DNA of 50,953 nucleotides from Bacteroidota bacterium. Its GTDB lineage: Bacteria > Bacteroidota > Bacteroidia > Bacteroidales > VadinHA17. Positions 33,333 through 41,152 of this stretch are shown here, piece after piece (within the stretch, counting starts at the first letter, position 1; each line of letters opens with the position of its first letter). The stretch lies in assembly GCA_018262715.1 (NCBI GenBank), contig JADFDS010000016.1, positions 1 through 50,953 of the forward strand, written 5' to 3'. Below the pieces are notes generated by a model that was not told the DNA's origin, ran no database searches, and was given only the letters and a program-made list of their open reading frames with translations. The translations under genes were made by a program, and so were the position numbers.

Positions 33333-33998
33333 CTATCGGTTTAGCGCGTTGCAGAACTCAACGAGACTGATCAGGTCATTTTGTGATTTGAAACTGGTAT
33401 TGTTGCTGCTTATGAACTCCTCCAGTTCCCTGGTTTTTGCCGGGAACAGTTTCAGGAACTGTTTTTTGTTCAGGACTTTCTGGATCTGACCGTCAACCCT
33501 TAAAAGAAAGTTGGTATCGTCGGCCACCTTGAAATTTTCCGGAATTCTGAGATTGATGGCGCCATCCTGGGAAAAAATCTTGTTCACATGTGTCACGCCG
33601 GCTGTGGTGGTTTTTGATCCGTAGGCCAGTGTGGCCCCTGTATTGTCAAGGGTTGCCCTGTGATTGACAAAAAGTGTTACCGGGCCATTGACCAGCAACT
33701 CATAAAATCCGGTTTCGGCAGGTACGAAGATCCGCCCGGCCATAAAGATTGTATCAACAGCCTGGTGATCCTTAAAGAGGTACAACTGGTTGTTTCTCAG
33801 CACAACCATTTGCCTTTCGGTCTTCTCATAATTCAGCACCGCCTGGTATGACTGTCCGTTCTTCAGTCTGACAACCGATTCCTGGAATTTGGGAAACACA
33901 AGGTTTTCGAGATTGTCGGTTTCAAGCTTCTGTGATGATGCCGGCTGCAATGCAGCAATTGTGCAGGCAACCACTAAAAACATTCTCATTCTTTTCAT
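33333..33998 (-). CDS. Secreted protein of unknown function
   Basis: From the ATG at 33998 the protein has 221 residues; in-frame ATGs upstream would place a non-signal-like stretch before the signal. The signal peptide is MKRMRMFLVVACTIAALQPASSQ, with cleavage near SSQ. The mature part is mixed alpha/beta (YQAVLNYEKTERQMVVLRNNQLYLF; ETGFYELLVNGPVTLFVNHRA) and ends with a helical, lysine-rich region (KKQFLKLFPAKTRELEEFI). I do not recognise a family or catalytic motif. It is convergent with glnS (25 bases apart) and diverges from the tRNA-Gln gene. A TAACTTTG box on its strand (34028-34035) suggests its own promoter. Confidence 0.8.
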   Translation of the reverse strand: MKRMRMFLVVACTIAALQPASSQKLETDNLENLVFPKFQESVVRLKNGQSYQAVLNYEKTERQMVVLRNNQLYLFKDHQAVDTIFMAGRIFVPAETGFYELLVNGPVTLFVNHRATLDNTGATLAYGSKTTTAGVTHVNKIFSQDGAINLRIPENFKVADDTNFLLRVDGQIQKVLNKKQFLKLFPAKTRELEEFISSNNTSFKSQNDLISLVEFCNALNR

Positions 33999-34027
33999 AG
34001 GCTTATTATTTCCAGTGCCAAGAAACT

Positions 34028-34035
34028 CAAAGTTA
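34028..34035 (-). promoter_or_regulatory. Candidate -7 element of the secreted-protein gene
   Basis: Minus-strand TAACTTTG fits TAnnTTTG, 30 bases before the start at 33998. The -33 element is not clear. Confidence 0.4.
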
Positions 34036-34140
34036 CAATTTACCAGCCAAAATACTCCGTACAGACCCATAGCATGTCACTTTATTAATTCCGGATTGCC
34101 TTAAAAACGGATCCCGTTACACTATAAGTTGAAATTTTTA

Positions 34141-34148
34141 TATATTTG
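34141..34148 (+). promoter_or_regulatory. Candidate -7 element of tRNA-Gln
   Basis: TATATTTG fits TAnnTTTG and ends 14 bases before the mature tRNA, so the primary transcript would need only a very short 5' leader. Confidence 0.5.
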
Positions 34149-34162
34149 CAGCCTCAAAACAG

Positions 34163-34235
34163 TGCTCCGTGGTGTAATTGGCAACACGTCTGACTCTGGA
34201 TCAGAAAAGTTCAGGTTCGAGCCCTGACGGAGCAA
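34163..34235 (+). tRNA. tRNA-Gln (anticodon CUG)
   Basis: The acceptor stem TGCTCCG pairs perfectly with CGGAGCA. The D arm is GTGT-AATTGGCA-ACAC, the anticodon stem TCTGA/TCAGA encloses the loop CTCTGGA (U33, anticodon CTG, reading CAG), and the T arm is TCAGG-TTCGAGC-CCTGA. The discriminator base is A and CCA is not encoded. The only tRNA found in the window. Confidence 0.96.
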
Positions 34236-34236
34236 C

Positions 34237-34268
34237 AAAAAAGTCCCGCGTGAGCGGGCTTTTTTTTT
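34237..34268. terminator. Bidirectional intrinsic terminator after tRNA-Gln
   Basis: CCCGC-GTGA-GCGGG is flanked by A6 on the left and a long T run on the right, so it can stop the tRNA transcript on the plus strand and the YitT/AspT transcript on the minus strand. Confidence 0.85.
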
Positions 34269-34283
34269 GCGACGGAAGGGCTG

Positions 34284-35162
34284 TCACCTCTTCAGCTCCT
34301 CGAATCCCTTGCCGTAAACGCCCATGACGTTGGCAACGGTAATAAACGCCTTGTCGTCTATGCTCCTGATGATACGGTAAAGATCACTTGCCTCATTCTT
34401 CCTTACAAGAGTGATTATTACCTTCTGGTTCTCCTTGCTGTACCATCCGGTGCCGTCAATAACGGTAGCGCCCCGGTGAAGCTTACCGGTTATCTGGTCT
34501 GCTATCTGTTCAAAATGCCTGGAGAAAATAAACACCTGTACTGATTGCCGGTTACCCGAAAGAATTGTATCAAGGGTATAAGCCTGTATTGCCATCGTAA
34601 CAAAACCGTATACCATTGTCTCCACTCTCTGCATCGGTTCCATTTCAGTCAGTATCAGATATGACGAACCTATAATGACTACATCACAATAAAGAATAAC
34701 CCTTCCCAGGCTTATATTGCGGTATTTGGTCACAACCATGGCAATAATGTCCGTTCCGCCCGTACTGCCCCCCTGGGTGAATATTATTGCCAGCCCCACT
34801 CCGCATAAACCTCCTCCAATCAGGGCTGACATGAACTTCTCCTGCACAACGGGGCCGGGAATGAACGGCTGCAGCACTGACAGCATCGCCGCACCCAGCA
34901 CTATACCATAGATGGTTTTGATGCCGAAGCCCGCACCCAGCACCTTCAGTCCTACCAGTATCAGGATCACGTTTATGGCGAAGTAGGTGTAGCCCATCGG
35001 AATGCCGGTTGCATAGAAGATGATGGCGGCAAGTCCCGAGACGCCACTGCCGGATATCTGGTGAGGCAGCAGGAAGGCAGTCCATGCCACTGAAAATATC
35101 AGCAGGCCCAAAGCCATCAGAACATAAGTCCTGATATTGTCCATGATTGTACGCATTACCAT
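34284..35162 (-). CDS. YitT-family membrane protein (DUF161/DUF2179)
   Basis: From the ATG at 35162 the protein has 292 residues; a longer start at 35225 and shorter ones at 35156 and 35144 are possible. About five to six transmembrane helices occupy the first 200 residues, with the family motif GGSTGGTDIIAMVV and the N-terminal FLLPHQISGSGVSGLAAIIFY. A soluble C-terminal DUF2179 domain (about 205-290; VQVFIFSRHFEQIADQI, GWYSKENQKVIITLVRKNE) completes the usual YitT layout. The function of this family is unsettled. It follows the AspT-like transporter by about 70 bases on the same strand and ends at the bidirectional terminator, so the two are likely cotranscribed. Confidence 0.88.
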   Translation of the reverse strand: MVMRTIMDNIRTYVLMALGLLIFSVAWTAFLLPHQISGSGVSGLAAIIFYATGIPMGYTYFAINVILILVGLKVLGAGFGIKTIYGIVLGAAMLSVLQPFIPGPVVQEKFMSALIGGGLCGVGLAIIFTQGGSTGGTDIIAMVVTKYRNISLGRVILYCDVVIIGSSYLILTEMEPMQRVETMVYGFVTMAIQAYTLDTILSGNRQSVQVFIFSRHFEQIADQITGKLHRGATVIDGTGWYSKENQKVIITLVRKNEASDLYRIIRSIDDKAFITVANVMGVYGKGFEELKR

Positions 35163-35231
35163 CTGTTCAGTTTTTAAGACCGGACAAAGGTATAATCCAG
35201 TACCAGCTTTACCAAAAAGGAACACTGTCCT

Positions 35232-36887
35232 TTACAGGGTCAGGAAGAGAAGGGTCTGGGCCAGGATGATCCTCAGAAACATAGTCAGAGGGTAGACGGT
35301 GGCATAGGCGGTTGACTGTGCATGTACCGGTGCAAGACTGTTGGCAAATTCAAGTGCCGGAGGGTCTGTCATCGCCCCTGAAACGAGGCCGCAAAGCTGG
35401 AGGTAGTTCATCTTCATGCATCTTCCTACGATGGTTGCAAGCGCTACGGGGACAAAGGTGATAGCCGCTCCGTACAGCAGCCATATATATCCGCCGTTAA
35501 CCAGGGTTTTAACCAGTTCAGCCCCCGAGCCAAGGCCCACACAAGCCAAGAAGAGAATTATGCCCAGTTCCCTCAGCATCATGTTCGCGCCGGGAGTCAT
35601 GTAAAAATCGAGCTTTCCTATCCTTCCCCTGTACCCGAATAGCAGTGCGACGATTAAAGGTCCGCCCGCCATACCCAGCTTGACCGGAGCCGGAAGACCG
35701 GGGATAAAAACCGGAATGCTTCCCAGGAGGATTCCCAGGACAATTCCGAGGAAAAGGGGAACAGTATTCGGATGCGCCAGTTCAATCAGGGAGTTGCCAA
35801 GTTCCTGGCGTATATCTGGCAGCAGGTCACGCTTGCCTACCACTCGTACGGTATCTCCCAGCTCAATGGTGGTGTCACGGGTGGGCAATATCTCGAGCCC
35901 GGATCTGAATATACGGGTTATATTGGCCTCATACCTCCTGTAGATGCCAACCTGTTCAATTGTCTTCCCTGCCAGCTTCCTGTTGGTGACAAGTACATGG
36001 AACATTGCAAGGTCACCCGTGATCTCACGCTTGTCTGCAAACTTCACATCGCCCATGGTCATGCGCAGGTTATCGGCATGTTCGGCTGATGACACCCCGT
36101 ACAGGATGTCTCCATCCTCAAGCACAATCTCCTCAGCAGCAACCATATATGTTCCTTTTCGCAGTATGCGGGAAAGGACCAGTTCCCTGTCGACAACCTG
36201 TTTGACATACCTGATCTTCCGGCCGATGATATTCGGGTTGGTAATGTGTATCTCAACGCTCTCAAGTTTCACCCGGTTCTGGTGGTACTGCCGGTTGAAG
36301 TCCTCAACCTCATTATTAATCTTTATGCGGAAAAAATAACGGTAGAGAACCATTGCCAGAATCACCCCCAGGACTCCGAAAGGATATGCCACTGCATAAC
36401 CCAGTCCGGCCTGCGCTGCATCATCAGCACGGCCCATGTCGGTCAGCACCTGCTGCACGGCTCCCAGTCCGGGCGTATTGGTGACAGCGCCGCTCATAAT
36501 TCCTGAGATCACTGCCGGCGGTACATCCCGCCACAGATGTAGCAGAAAGGCAGTCAGAAATCCGGTCAGCACTATCCCTGCCGCGAAGAGGTTGAGTTTT
36601 AGTCCCTCCCGGCGGAAGCTGCTGAAGAACCTTGGTCCGACATCAATTCCGACGGCATAAACAAACAGTATCAGGCCGAAATCGCGGACAAACGTCAGCA
36701 CATGCAGGTCAGTCCTTACTCCGAAGTGTGCCAGCAGCAGTCCGGAGAACAAAACCCCTGCGACCCCCAGTTTTAGTTTTCGGATTTCCAGTCTTCCCAG
36801 CAGTATTCCCGTAAAGGCGGTAATGCCGAGATAGAGTATAGTTGCAGTAATCCCCGATCCGGTAAACAGGTTTTTAAATACCTCCAT
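35232..36887 (-). CDS. AspT/YidE-type transporter with two TrkA_C domains
   Basis: The 551-residue inner-membrane protein consists of two repeated membrane halves (about 10-185 and 375-551, each with five to six helices), each with the duplicated motif seen in AspT/YidE/YbjL antiporters (GIMSGAVTNTPGLGAVQQVL in the first half, GLVSGAMTDPPALEFANSLA in the second). Between them are two RCK_C/TrkA_C ligand-binding domains (about 205-290 and 290-370; EIVLEDGDILYGVSS, TTIELGDTVRVVG). Homologues exchange aspartate and alanine or other dicarboxylates; the substrate here is unknown. It leads a two-gene unit with the YitT-family gene. Confidence 0.92.
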   Translation of the reverse strand: MEVFKNLFTGSGITATILYLGITAFTGILLGRLEIRKLKLGVAGVLFSGLLLAHFGVRTDLHVLTFVRDFGLILFVYAVGIDVGPRFFSSFRREGLKLNLFAAGIVLTGFLTAFLLHLWRDVPPAVISGIMSGAVTNTPGLGAVQQVLTDMGRADDAAQAGLGYAVAYPFGVLGVILAMVLYRYFFRIKINNEVEDFNRQYHQNRVKLESVEIHITNPNIIGRKIRYVKQVVDRELVLSRILRKGTYMVAAEEIVLEDGDILYGVSSAEHADNLRMTMGDVKFADKREITGDLAMFHVLVTNRKLAGKTIEQVGIYRRYEANITRIFRSGLEILPTRDTTIELGDTVRVVGKRDLLPDIRQELGNSLIELAHPNTVPLFLGIVLGILLGSIPVFIPGLPAPVKLGMAGGPLIVALLFGYRGRIGKLDFYMTPGANMMLRELGIILFLACVGLGSGAELVKTLVNGGYIWLLYGAAITFVPVALATIVGRCMKMNYLQLCGLVSGAMTDPPALEFANSLAPVHAQSTAYATVYPLTMFLRIILAQTLLFLTL

Positions 36888-36959
36888 AGGAATGCATCAC
36901 GTTCATACTATACGGTACTCCGCTCCTTTCAGGGATGCGGCACCTTTAATCATCGGCCC

Positions 36960-36967
36960 CAAATATA
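36960..36967 (-). promoter_or_regulatory. Candidate -7 element of the AspT-YitT unit
   Basis: Minus-strand TATATTTG fits TAnnTTTG, 73 bases before the start codon. A TTG (complement of 36984-36986) lies 16 bases upstream, slightly short of the usual spacing. Nothing else is seen between 36888 and 37096. Confidence 0.4.
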
Positions 36968-37096
36968 GTAACTGTTAAGGAGTCAATGACTGATTCTCGT
37001 CATGCCATTCTTTCCGTGAAGAGCAATCTCCTGGGCAGAGAGTCATGCTTACAAGACTTCCTGTCTATGCCGGCTAATTATATGTCTGTGAATTCA

Positions 37097-37127
37097 AACT
37101 CCCCGGCGTGGAAAAAGCCGGGGAGTT
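37097..37127 (-). terminator. Strong hairpin after the DUF5602-like lipoprotein gene
   Basis: AACTCCCCGGC and GCCGGGGAGTT pair perfectly (11 bp) around a 9-base loop, 32 bases past the stop of the upstream minus-strand gene. There is no clear T run after it, so it may be a weak terminator or an mRNA 3' stabiliser. Confidence 0.6.
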
Positions 37128-37158
37128 GAATAAAACGAAACCTGTCAGCGGATATACA

Positions 37159-37980
37159 TCACTGGCCCTGGCGGAACTGAAGGTCACGCAGGGCAATGGT
37201 GTAATCATTCCCGTATTTTGACCAGGAGATCTCATATCGGGTGGGATACCAGCCGTCACGCTTGTATGCAGCAGGCTGCGGAATGCCAATTACCTCATTC
37301 GGACGGGTCAGCAGGTAATCCCTGGTCAGCATCGGCTCCCAGAAAACAAACTCCCCGTCGTATGAGCCCCATATGAATGTCTGGGTAAAAGTGGCACCAT
37401 GAAGCTCGTGAGATGCCCCGTTAAGCCAGTGAACACCCATAAACGGAACGAAGCCCGGTCCGCGGAAATATCCGGCCGGGACATATTCATCAGACGGAAG
37501 ATTCTCAAACTCCGTCACCTTCTCGGGAAGCATTCCCAGCCGTACCTCATCCGGAACAATGTAAAAGTGGACGTCAAAGTGAGGCAATCCGTAAATCTGA
37601 GGCGGCTCATGTCCCTGCGGATTCCAGTCGAGCATCACAAATGTGTAGAAGTTCTTGCCCTTTCCTTTCGGAAGCTCAAGCACAAACCCTGTCATTTCAT
37701 CCGGAAGGTTGGTAAGGGCTCCGGCTGAGAGAGTCAGACCAACAGAGACGGGTTCACCCTCCCTGTTTTCAGTTACCCATGCCTGTGCCCGCCCGTTTCC
37801 GATGTGACGGGCACTGCTGTAAAAGGTTCGTTCAGGGTTGGCATTATTTACAAATGCCTGCCCGTTTTTAAGATCAACTGTGGACCGGGATATAAATCCG
37901 TCGTCCTTCTGACAAGCCTGAAGAAAAGAGAGCACTCCGGCTGCCAGCGTAAGCGCCAGTAGTTTATGAGTTCTTTTCAT
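37159..37980 (-). CDS. Lipoprotein of the DUF5602/TTHB210-like type
   Basis: The 273-residue protein has a lipoprotein signal with lipobox FLQAC (Cys23). The mature part contains LPHFDVHFYIVPDEVR, a histidine-rich strand, plus aromatic-rich segments (MGVHWLNGASHELHG, TFIWGSYDGEFVFWEPM). These features recall the TTHB210-like/DUF5602 family of secreted proteins, for which no activity is established; the assignment is from memory of the family and is moderate at best. It is flanked downstream by a strong hairpin and has no obvious operon partner. About 170 bases upstream lie free of genes before the next promoter. Confidence 0.7.
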   Translation of the reverse strand: MKRTHKLLALTLAAGVLSFLQACQKDDGFISRSTVDLKNGQAFVNNANPERTFYSSARHIGNGRAQAWVTENREGEPVSVGLTLSAGALTNLPDEMTGFVLELPKGKGKNFYTFVMLDWNPQGHEPPQIYGLPHFDVHFYIVPDEVRLGMLPEKVTEFENLPSDEYVPAGYFRGPGFVPFMGVHWLNGASHELHGATFTQTFIWGSYDGEFVFWEPMLTRDYLLTRPNEVIGIPQPAAYKRDGWYPTRYEISWSKYGNDYTIALRDLQFRQGQ

Positions 37981-38095
37981 AACTGGAAATTTAAATGATT
38001 CCTACTCTTATGGCTTTTCAGTTCTGCCCCGGTTTTGATGTGGTTTCCCGGTTACACAATGAAGCTGAAACATGTTTCTGATTAGAAAAAACAAA

Positions 38096-38124
38096 TTGAA
38101 TTCAGAAATGTTCACTTAATTTTG
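38096..38124 (+). promoter_or_regulatory. Promoter of the 58-residue winged-helix gene
   Basis: TTG at 38096-38098 and TAATTTTG at 38117-38124, 18 bases apart, fit the Bacteroidota consensus within one base of spacing; the -7 box lies 24 bases before the ATG at 38149. Confidence 0.55.
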
Positions 38125-38148
38125 GAACCGTACTAACACCGCATCAAA

Positions 38149-38325
38149 ATGGATACGAAATCACTGGTACTGAAGACACTGAATGAATCCGGAAATCCGA
38201 TGAAATCTGCAGAAATTGCAGCAAAGGCAGGCATAGAAAAAGCTGAGGTTGACAAGGTGATCAAAATCCTGAAAAAGGAAGATAAAATCACCTCACCGAA
38301 AAACTGTTATTATTCTCCCAAATAA
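38149..38325 (+). CDS. Small winged-helix-like DNA-binding protein (58 residues)
   Basis: The reading frame MDTKSLVLKTLNESGNPMKS... to a TAA encodes 58 residues. Its pattern is a compact helix-turn-helix with a wing: LVLKTLNESGNPMKSAEIA, AAKAGIEKAEVDKVIKILKKE, then DKITSPKNCYYSP as the wing. Such mini winged-helix proteins occur in many Bacteroidota as single-domain nucleic-acid-binding or regulatory proteins. A good promoter precedes it, the codons look natural, and the lysine-rich composition supports DNA binding. It is alone between two minus-strand lipoprotein genes. Confidence 0.75.
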   Translation: MDTKSLVLKTLNESGNPMKSAEIAAKAGIEKAEVDKVIKILKKEDKITSPKNCYYSPK

Positions 38326-38372
38326 AAAGGAAACGATCCGCAAAATCCTCCGGAGACGGCGGGAAAGCGGGA

Positions 38373-39227
38373 TTACTGAATTGTTATGATCTCATTGATT
38401 CCGATCTCTCCGAGCCATACCCTGGCTCCATCCTGGAAGAGCTCGTCAAGCCCCACCTGGTATGAAAGGCCCGGGTATTCAAATGACGCCTTGTACTCGC
38501 CGGGTTGCAATGGCGTTCCGGGTGTATATGAAAAGGTGAATTCCTTCGATTCTCCCGCACCGAGGAGTGTCAGCCATTCTTTGCTCCAGCTGTTCCACGG
38601 CTCAGGAGTCGAATGCTGAATGTTATCTGCAAAGACCTTGTTATTGTTTTCAGGGTTATAGAGAGACAGTCCGTTGGTGAAGTACCTGAACAGGCCTGGG
38701 CCGGTTTTCGCCGGATCAAGTATAAGCAGATCAGTCTGATCCATGTTGGTCAGGGTAAAGCTGAAAACCAGTTCTGATCCGGAAACGGATGCCGAAACTG
38801 AAGATACGGCCAACCCGGAATGCAAAAGATTGTTGCGGTTCAGGAGAGCTGTCAGCCTGCTGTTATTCAGTTCCGGGCTAAGCTCACGTGACCAGACTTC
38901 AATTTTCAGCGCATGTTTCTGAAGCGCCAGGGGAGCAGTCATGATAACAGGCCCCACCGGCATTGAACTGAGATAACCAGGCCAGAATTCTCCTGAGAAA
39001 ACAGGTTCACCCTTATCGTAAAAGGCGAAGGTGCCTCTTCCTATCTTTTCAAATTCACTGTGATTCCGCTTCAGGTAAAGGATATGTGCCGAGGTATCAT
39101 AAAGACTTATGTCATCAGCCGTAAACTCAGTTTTACCGTTTATAACGAAAACGGCATCCCTGTCAATTTTTTCACACGAAGTCAGGATGACAAGAGCTGT
39201 CATTCCTGCAATGAGGTAGTTCTTCAT
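38373..39227 (-). CDS. Lipoprotein of unknown function
   Basis: From the ATG at 39227 the protein has 284 residues; upstream in-frame codons to 39329 would bury the signal. The lipobox is VILTSC (Cys18, followed by EKIDRD). The mature protein is predicted to be beta-rich, with two Ig-like halves: about 25-130 (FVINGKTEFTADDISLYD; FAFYDKGEPVFSGEFW) and about 135-280 (SELVFSFTLTNMDQTDLLILD; AGESKEFTFSYTPGTPLQPGEYKASFEYPG). The second half resembles the DUF-type Ig domains that use NMDQTDLLILDP-like strands in secreted proteins, but I recognise no named family. It has no obvious partner. Confidence 0.78.
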   Translation of the reverse strand: MKNYLIAGMTALVILTSCEKIDRDAVFVINGKTEFTADDISLYDTSAHILYLKRNHSEFEKIGRGTFAFYDKGEPVFSGEFWPGYLSSMPVGPVIMTAPLALQKHALKIEVWSRELSPELNNSRLTALLNRNNLLHSGLAVSSVSASVSGSELVFSFTLTNMDQTDLLILDPAKTGPGLFRYFTNGLSLYNPENNNKVFADNIQHSTPEPWNSWSKEWLTLLGAGESKEFTFSYTPGTPLQPGEYKASFEYPGLSYQVGLDELFQDGARVWLGEIGINEIITIQ

Positions 39228-39398
39228 GGCCAGGCTGGAATTGGTTAGACAGGAAATATCGCACAAATACCATGCCAGCAGACCTGTCAGGGCTTTGATA
39301 ATTACCCTCTTGCTTCCGTTATAAGTCATCAGGACCTGATCACAGCCCGGGTGAAAAAATAAATTTCAATTTAACTTCCCCTTAACTTTAACTGCAAT

Positions 39399-39406
39399 AC
39401 CTTTGA
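39399..39406 (+). promoter_or_regulatory. Candidate -7 element of the Gln/Pro-rich secreted protein gene
   Basis: TACCTTTG fits TAnnTTTG, 41 bases before the ATG at 39447; no clear -33 TTG. Confidence 0.4.
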
Positions 39407-39446
39407 CTGTTAAACATCCGGATTTATTCCGCAAAAAAGGACAATT

Positions 39447-40010
39447 ATGAAAATAAATTCAATCAGGCTTCAGGCTCTGTCATTGATAGTAATGGCAGCA
39501 CTTATCATTCCCCAGACATTGATGGCCCAGGGGTCGAAGACAAATTTCAGCGGCAGCTGGACATATAATGCCGCAAAGAGCAGCCAGCCACAGGGACAGC
39601 CTCAGGGGCAACCTCAGGGACAGGGACAGCGTCCCGGAGGCCCTGGCGGCGGTGGTTTCGGCGGCGGCGACTTTACCGTCACCCAGGAAGGCAATCTCCT
39701 TACCGTTGCAAGAACCATGACCGGCCCTGACGGTACAGAAAGGACTACAACCTCAAAATACACCCTTGACGGCAAAGAAAGTATCAACACCTCACGCATG
39801 GGCGACAGCAAGTCTTTTGCCACATGGTCATCTGACGGAAAGAAGCTGACAATAAAAACCACCAGGACCATGTCCAGGAACGGTGAATCAATGACAATGA
39901 CTTCTTCTGAGGTATGGAGCCTGACTGACGGCAAGACACTCCAGATAGAGACAACCATGTCTGCTCCCAACGGGGAGAGAAAGCAGACTTCAGTCTACAA
40001 TAAGAAGTAA
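39447..40010 (+). CDS. Secreted lipocalin-like protein with PQGQ low-complexity segment
   Basis: The 187-residue protein has a signal peptide (cleaved near LMAQG). The start of the mature part, NFSGSWTYNAAKSS, is followed by a low-complexity stretch at about 46-75 (repeats of PQGQ then PGGPGGGGFGGG), encoded by a 12-base DNA repeat around 39590-39640. The rest (FTVTQEGNLLTVARTMTGPDG, KKLTIKTTRTMS, EVWSLTDGKTLQIETTMS) is a beta-strand-rich domain of the kind found in small secreted Bacteroidota proteins of unknown function. Its last 21 bases overlap the end of the convergent AEC permease gene. No activity can be assigned. Confidence 0.82.
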   Translation: MKINSIRLQALSLIVMAALIIPQTLMAQGSKTNFSGSWTYNAAKSSQPQGQPQGQPQGQGQRPGGPGGGGFGGGDFTVTQEGNLLTVARTMTGPDGTERTTTSKYTLDGKESINTSRMGDSKSFATWSSDGKKLTIKTTRTMSRNGESMTMTSSEVWSLTDGKTLQIETTMSAPNGERKQTSVYNKK

Positions 40011-40961
40011 TTCGAACAGACTCAGGCTCAGCAGTATGAGCGGCAGCGTTATTACGCTGAAAATGGTTGATACAAATACATTGGCTGTTGCCGTGCCGTC
40101 ATCCTCACCCAGTATGTTCACCATTATTACCACGTTGACCATGCAGGGCATCGCCGCCTGCATCAGCATGACCGAGACCACCTCCTTGCGAAGGATGCCC
40201 GGAAACAGCAGGTTGAAAAGAATGAACAATCCCAGAAGGATAAATGGGACCAGCAGCAGCCTGTTGAACGAGAGCAGGTATGCATTTCTGTTGCGGAGCA
40301 TCTTCCTGCCATCAGCAAAATACATTACCGCGGCGATGAAAATCATTGAAAGGTAGGTGTTGGTCTTTCCAAGTGCACCAACTGTATCAAGGACAAACTG
40401 CGGAAGCTTCACTGAAAAGAGAAAGAGCAGGAATCCTGAAATAATTGCTATCGTATTGATATTAAATATTCTTCTAACTCCTGATTTCAGACTGAATGAT
40501 CCCGCCGGGGTTATAATGCCAACCCCGAGCGTCCACATCAGGATGTTTGAAACCAGGACGAAGATGCTGCCGTAAAGCACTCCCTCCTGCCCGAACTGGG
40601 CAGAGATCACAGGCAATCCCAGGTAGATTATGTTGCCAAGCATGCTGTGGAGCCTGAATATGGAGCCATGCCCCCCCTTTATTCCGAAGATCACGGTAGT
40701 CAGCCATCCGGCGAAGAGCATGAAGAGCATGATCATCACCGCAAGGAGCAATGCCTGCAGGCTGTTGGCCAGGAGCCGCGGGGTGACCTCGATGGCGCTG
40801 AAACTGGTAAAGAGCATGGATGGAAGCGTCACGTAAAAGATCAGCTTCGCAAGGAAATCCTTTGTGCCTGCAGTGATCACCCTTGCACGGCAGGCAATCA
40901 GCCCGATAACAACTATGGCTGCCAGTATGCCTATCTGTCGGAGTATGATGGCGGAGGTCAT
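39990..40961 (-). CDS. AEC-family (auxin efflux carrier-like) permease
   Basis: From the ATG at 40961 the protein has 323 residues; a longer frame to 41054 has a Cys-rich, non-membrane leader and is unlikely. About ten transmembrane helices are arranged in two halves, with the usual AEC features: LPSMLFTSFSAIEVT near the N-terminus, MLGNIIYLGLPVISAQFG, and MQAAMPCMVNVVIMVNILGEDDGTATANVFVSTIFSVITLPL near the C-terminus. Bacterial members export or import small organic acids; the substrate is unknown. Its 3' end overlaps the secreted protein gene by 21 bases in a tail-to-tail arrangement, so transcription from the two may interfere. Confidence 0.9.
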   Translation of the reverse strand: MTSAIILRQIGILAAIVVIGLIACRARVITAGTKDFLAKLIFYVTLPSMLFTSFSAIEVTPRLLANSLQALLLAVMIMLFMLFAGWLTTVIFGIKGGHGSIFRLHSMLGNIIYLGLPVISAQFGQEGVLYGSIFVLVSNILMWTLGVGIITPAGSFSLKSGVRRIFNINTIAIISGFLLFLFSVKLPQFVLDTVGALGKTNTYLSMIFIAAVMYFADGRKMLRNRNAYLLSFNRLLLVPFILLGLFILFNLLFPGILRKEVVSVMLMQAAMPCMVNVVIMVNILGEDDGTATANVFVSTIFSVITLPLILLSLSLFELLLIVD

Positions 40962-41013
40962 TAAGATCCTGTATAATGTTACTTTAAGCGGCGGTCTGCA
41001 AAAAAAACCACAG

Positions 41014-41021
41014 CAAAGATA
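41014..41021 (-). promoter_or_regulatory. Candidate -7 element of the AEC permease gene
   Basis: Minus-strand TATCTTTG fits TAnnTTTG, 53 bases before the ATG at 40961; -33 not seen. Confidence 0.4.
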
Positions 41022-41078
41022 ACTCCCGGAAGAAAACGGAAGAGTCCCCGTCACACTTTCTCCATGAAATAGTTTTAC

Positions 41079-41086
41079 TAATTTTG
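41079..41086 (+). promoter_or_regulatory. Candidate -7 element of the two-component operon
   Basis: TAATTTTG fits TAnnTTTG, 67 bases before the response-regulator ATG at 41153; -33 not clear. Confidence 0.4.
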
Positions 41087-41152
41087 GGCTGCAGGATTGC
41101 TATAATAAACCACCAGGCTGAGCAAGCCAGAGACCAAAATCACCGGTGCCCC

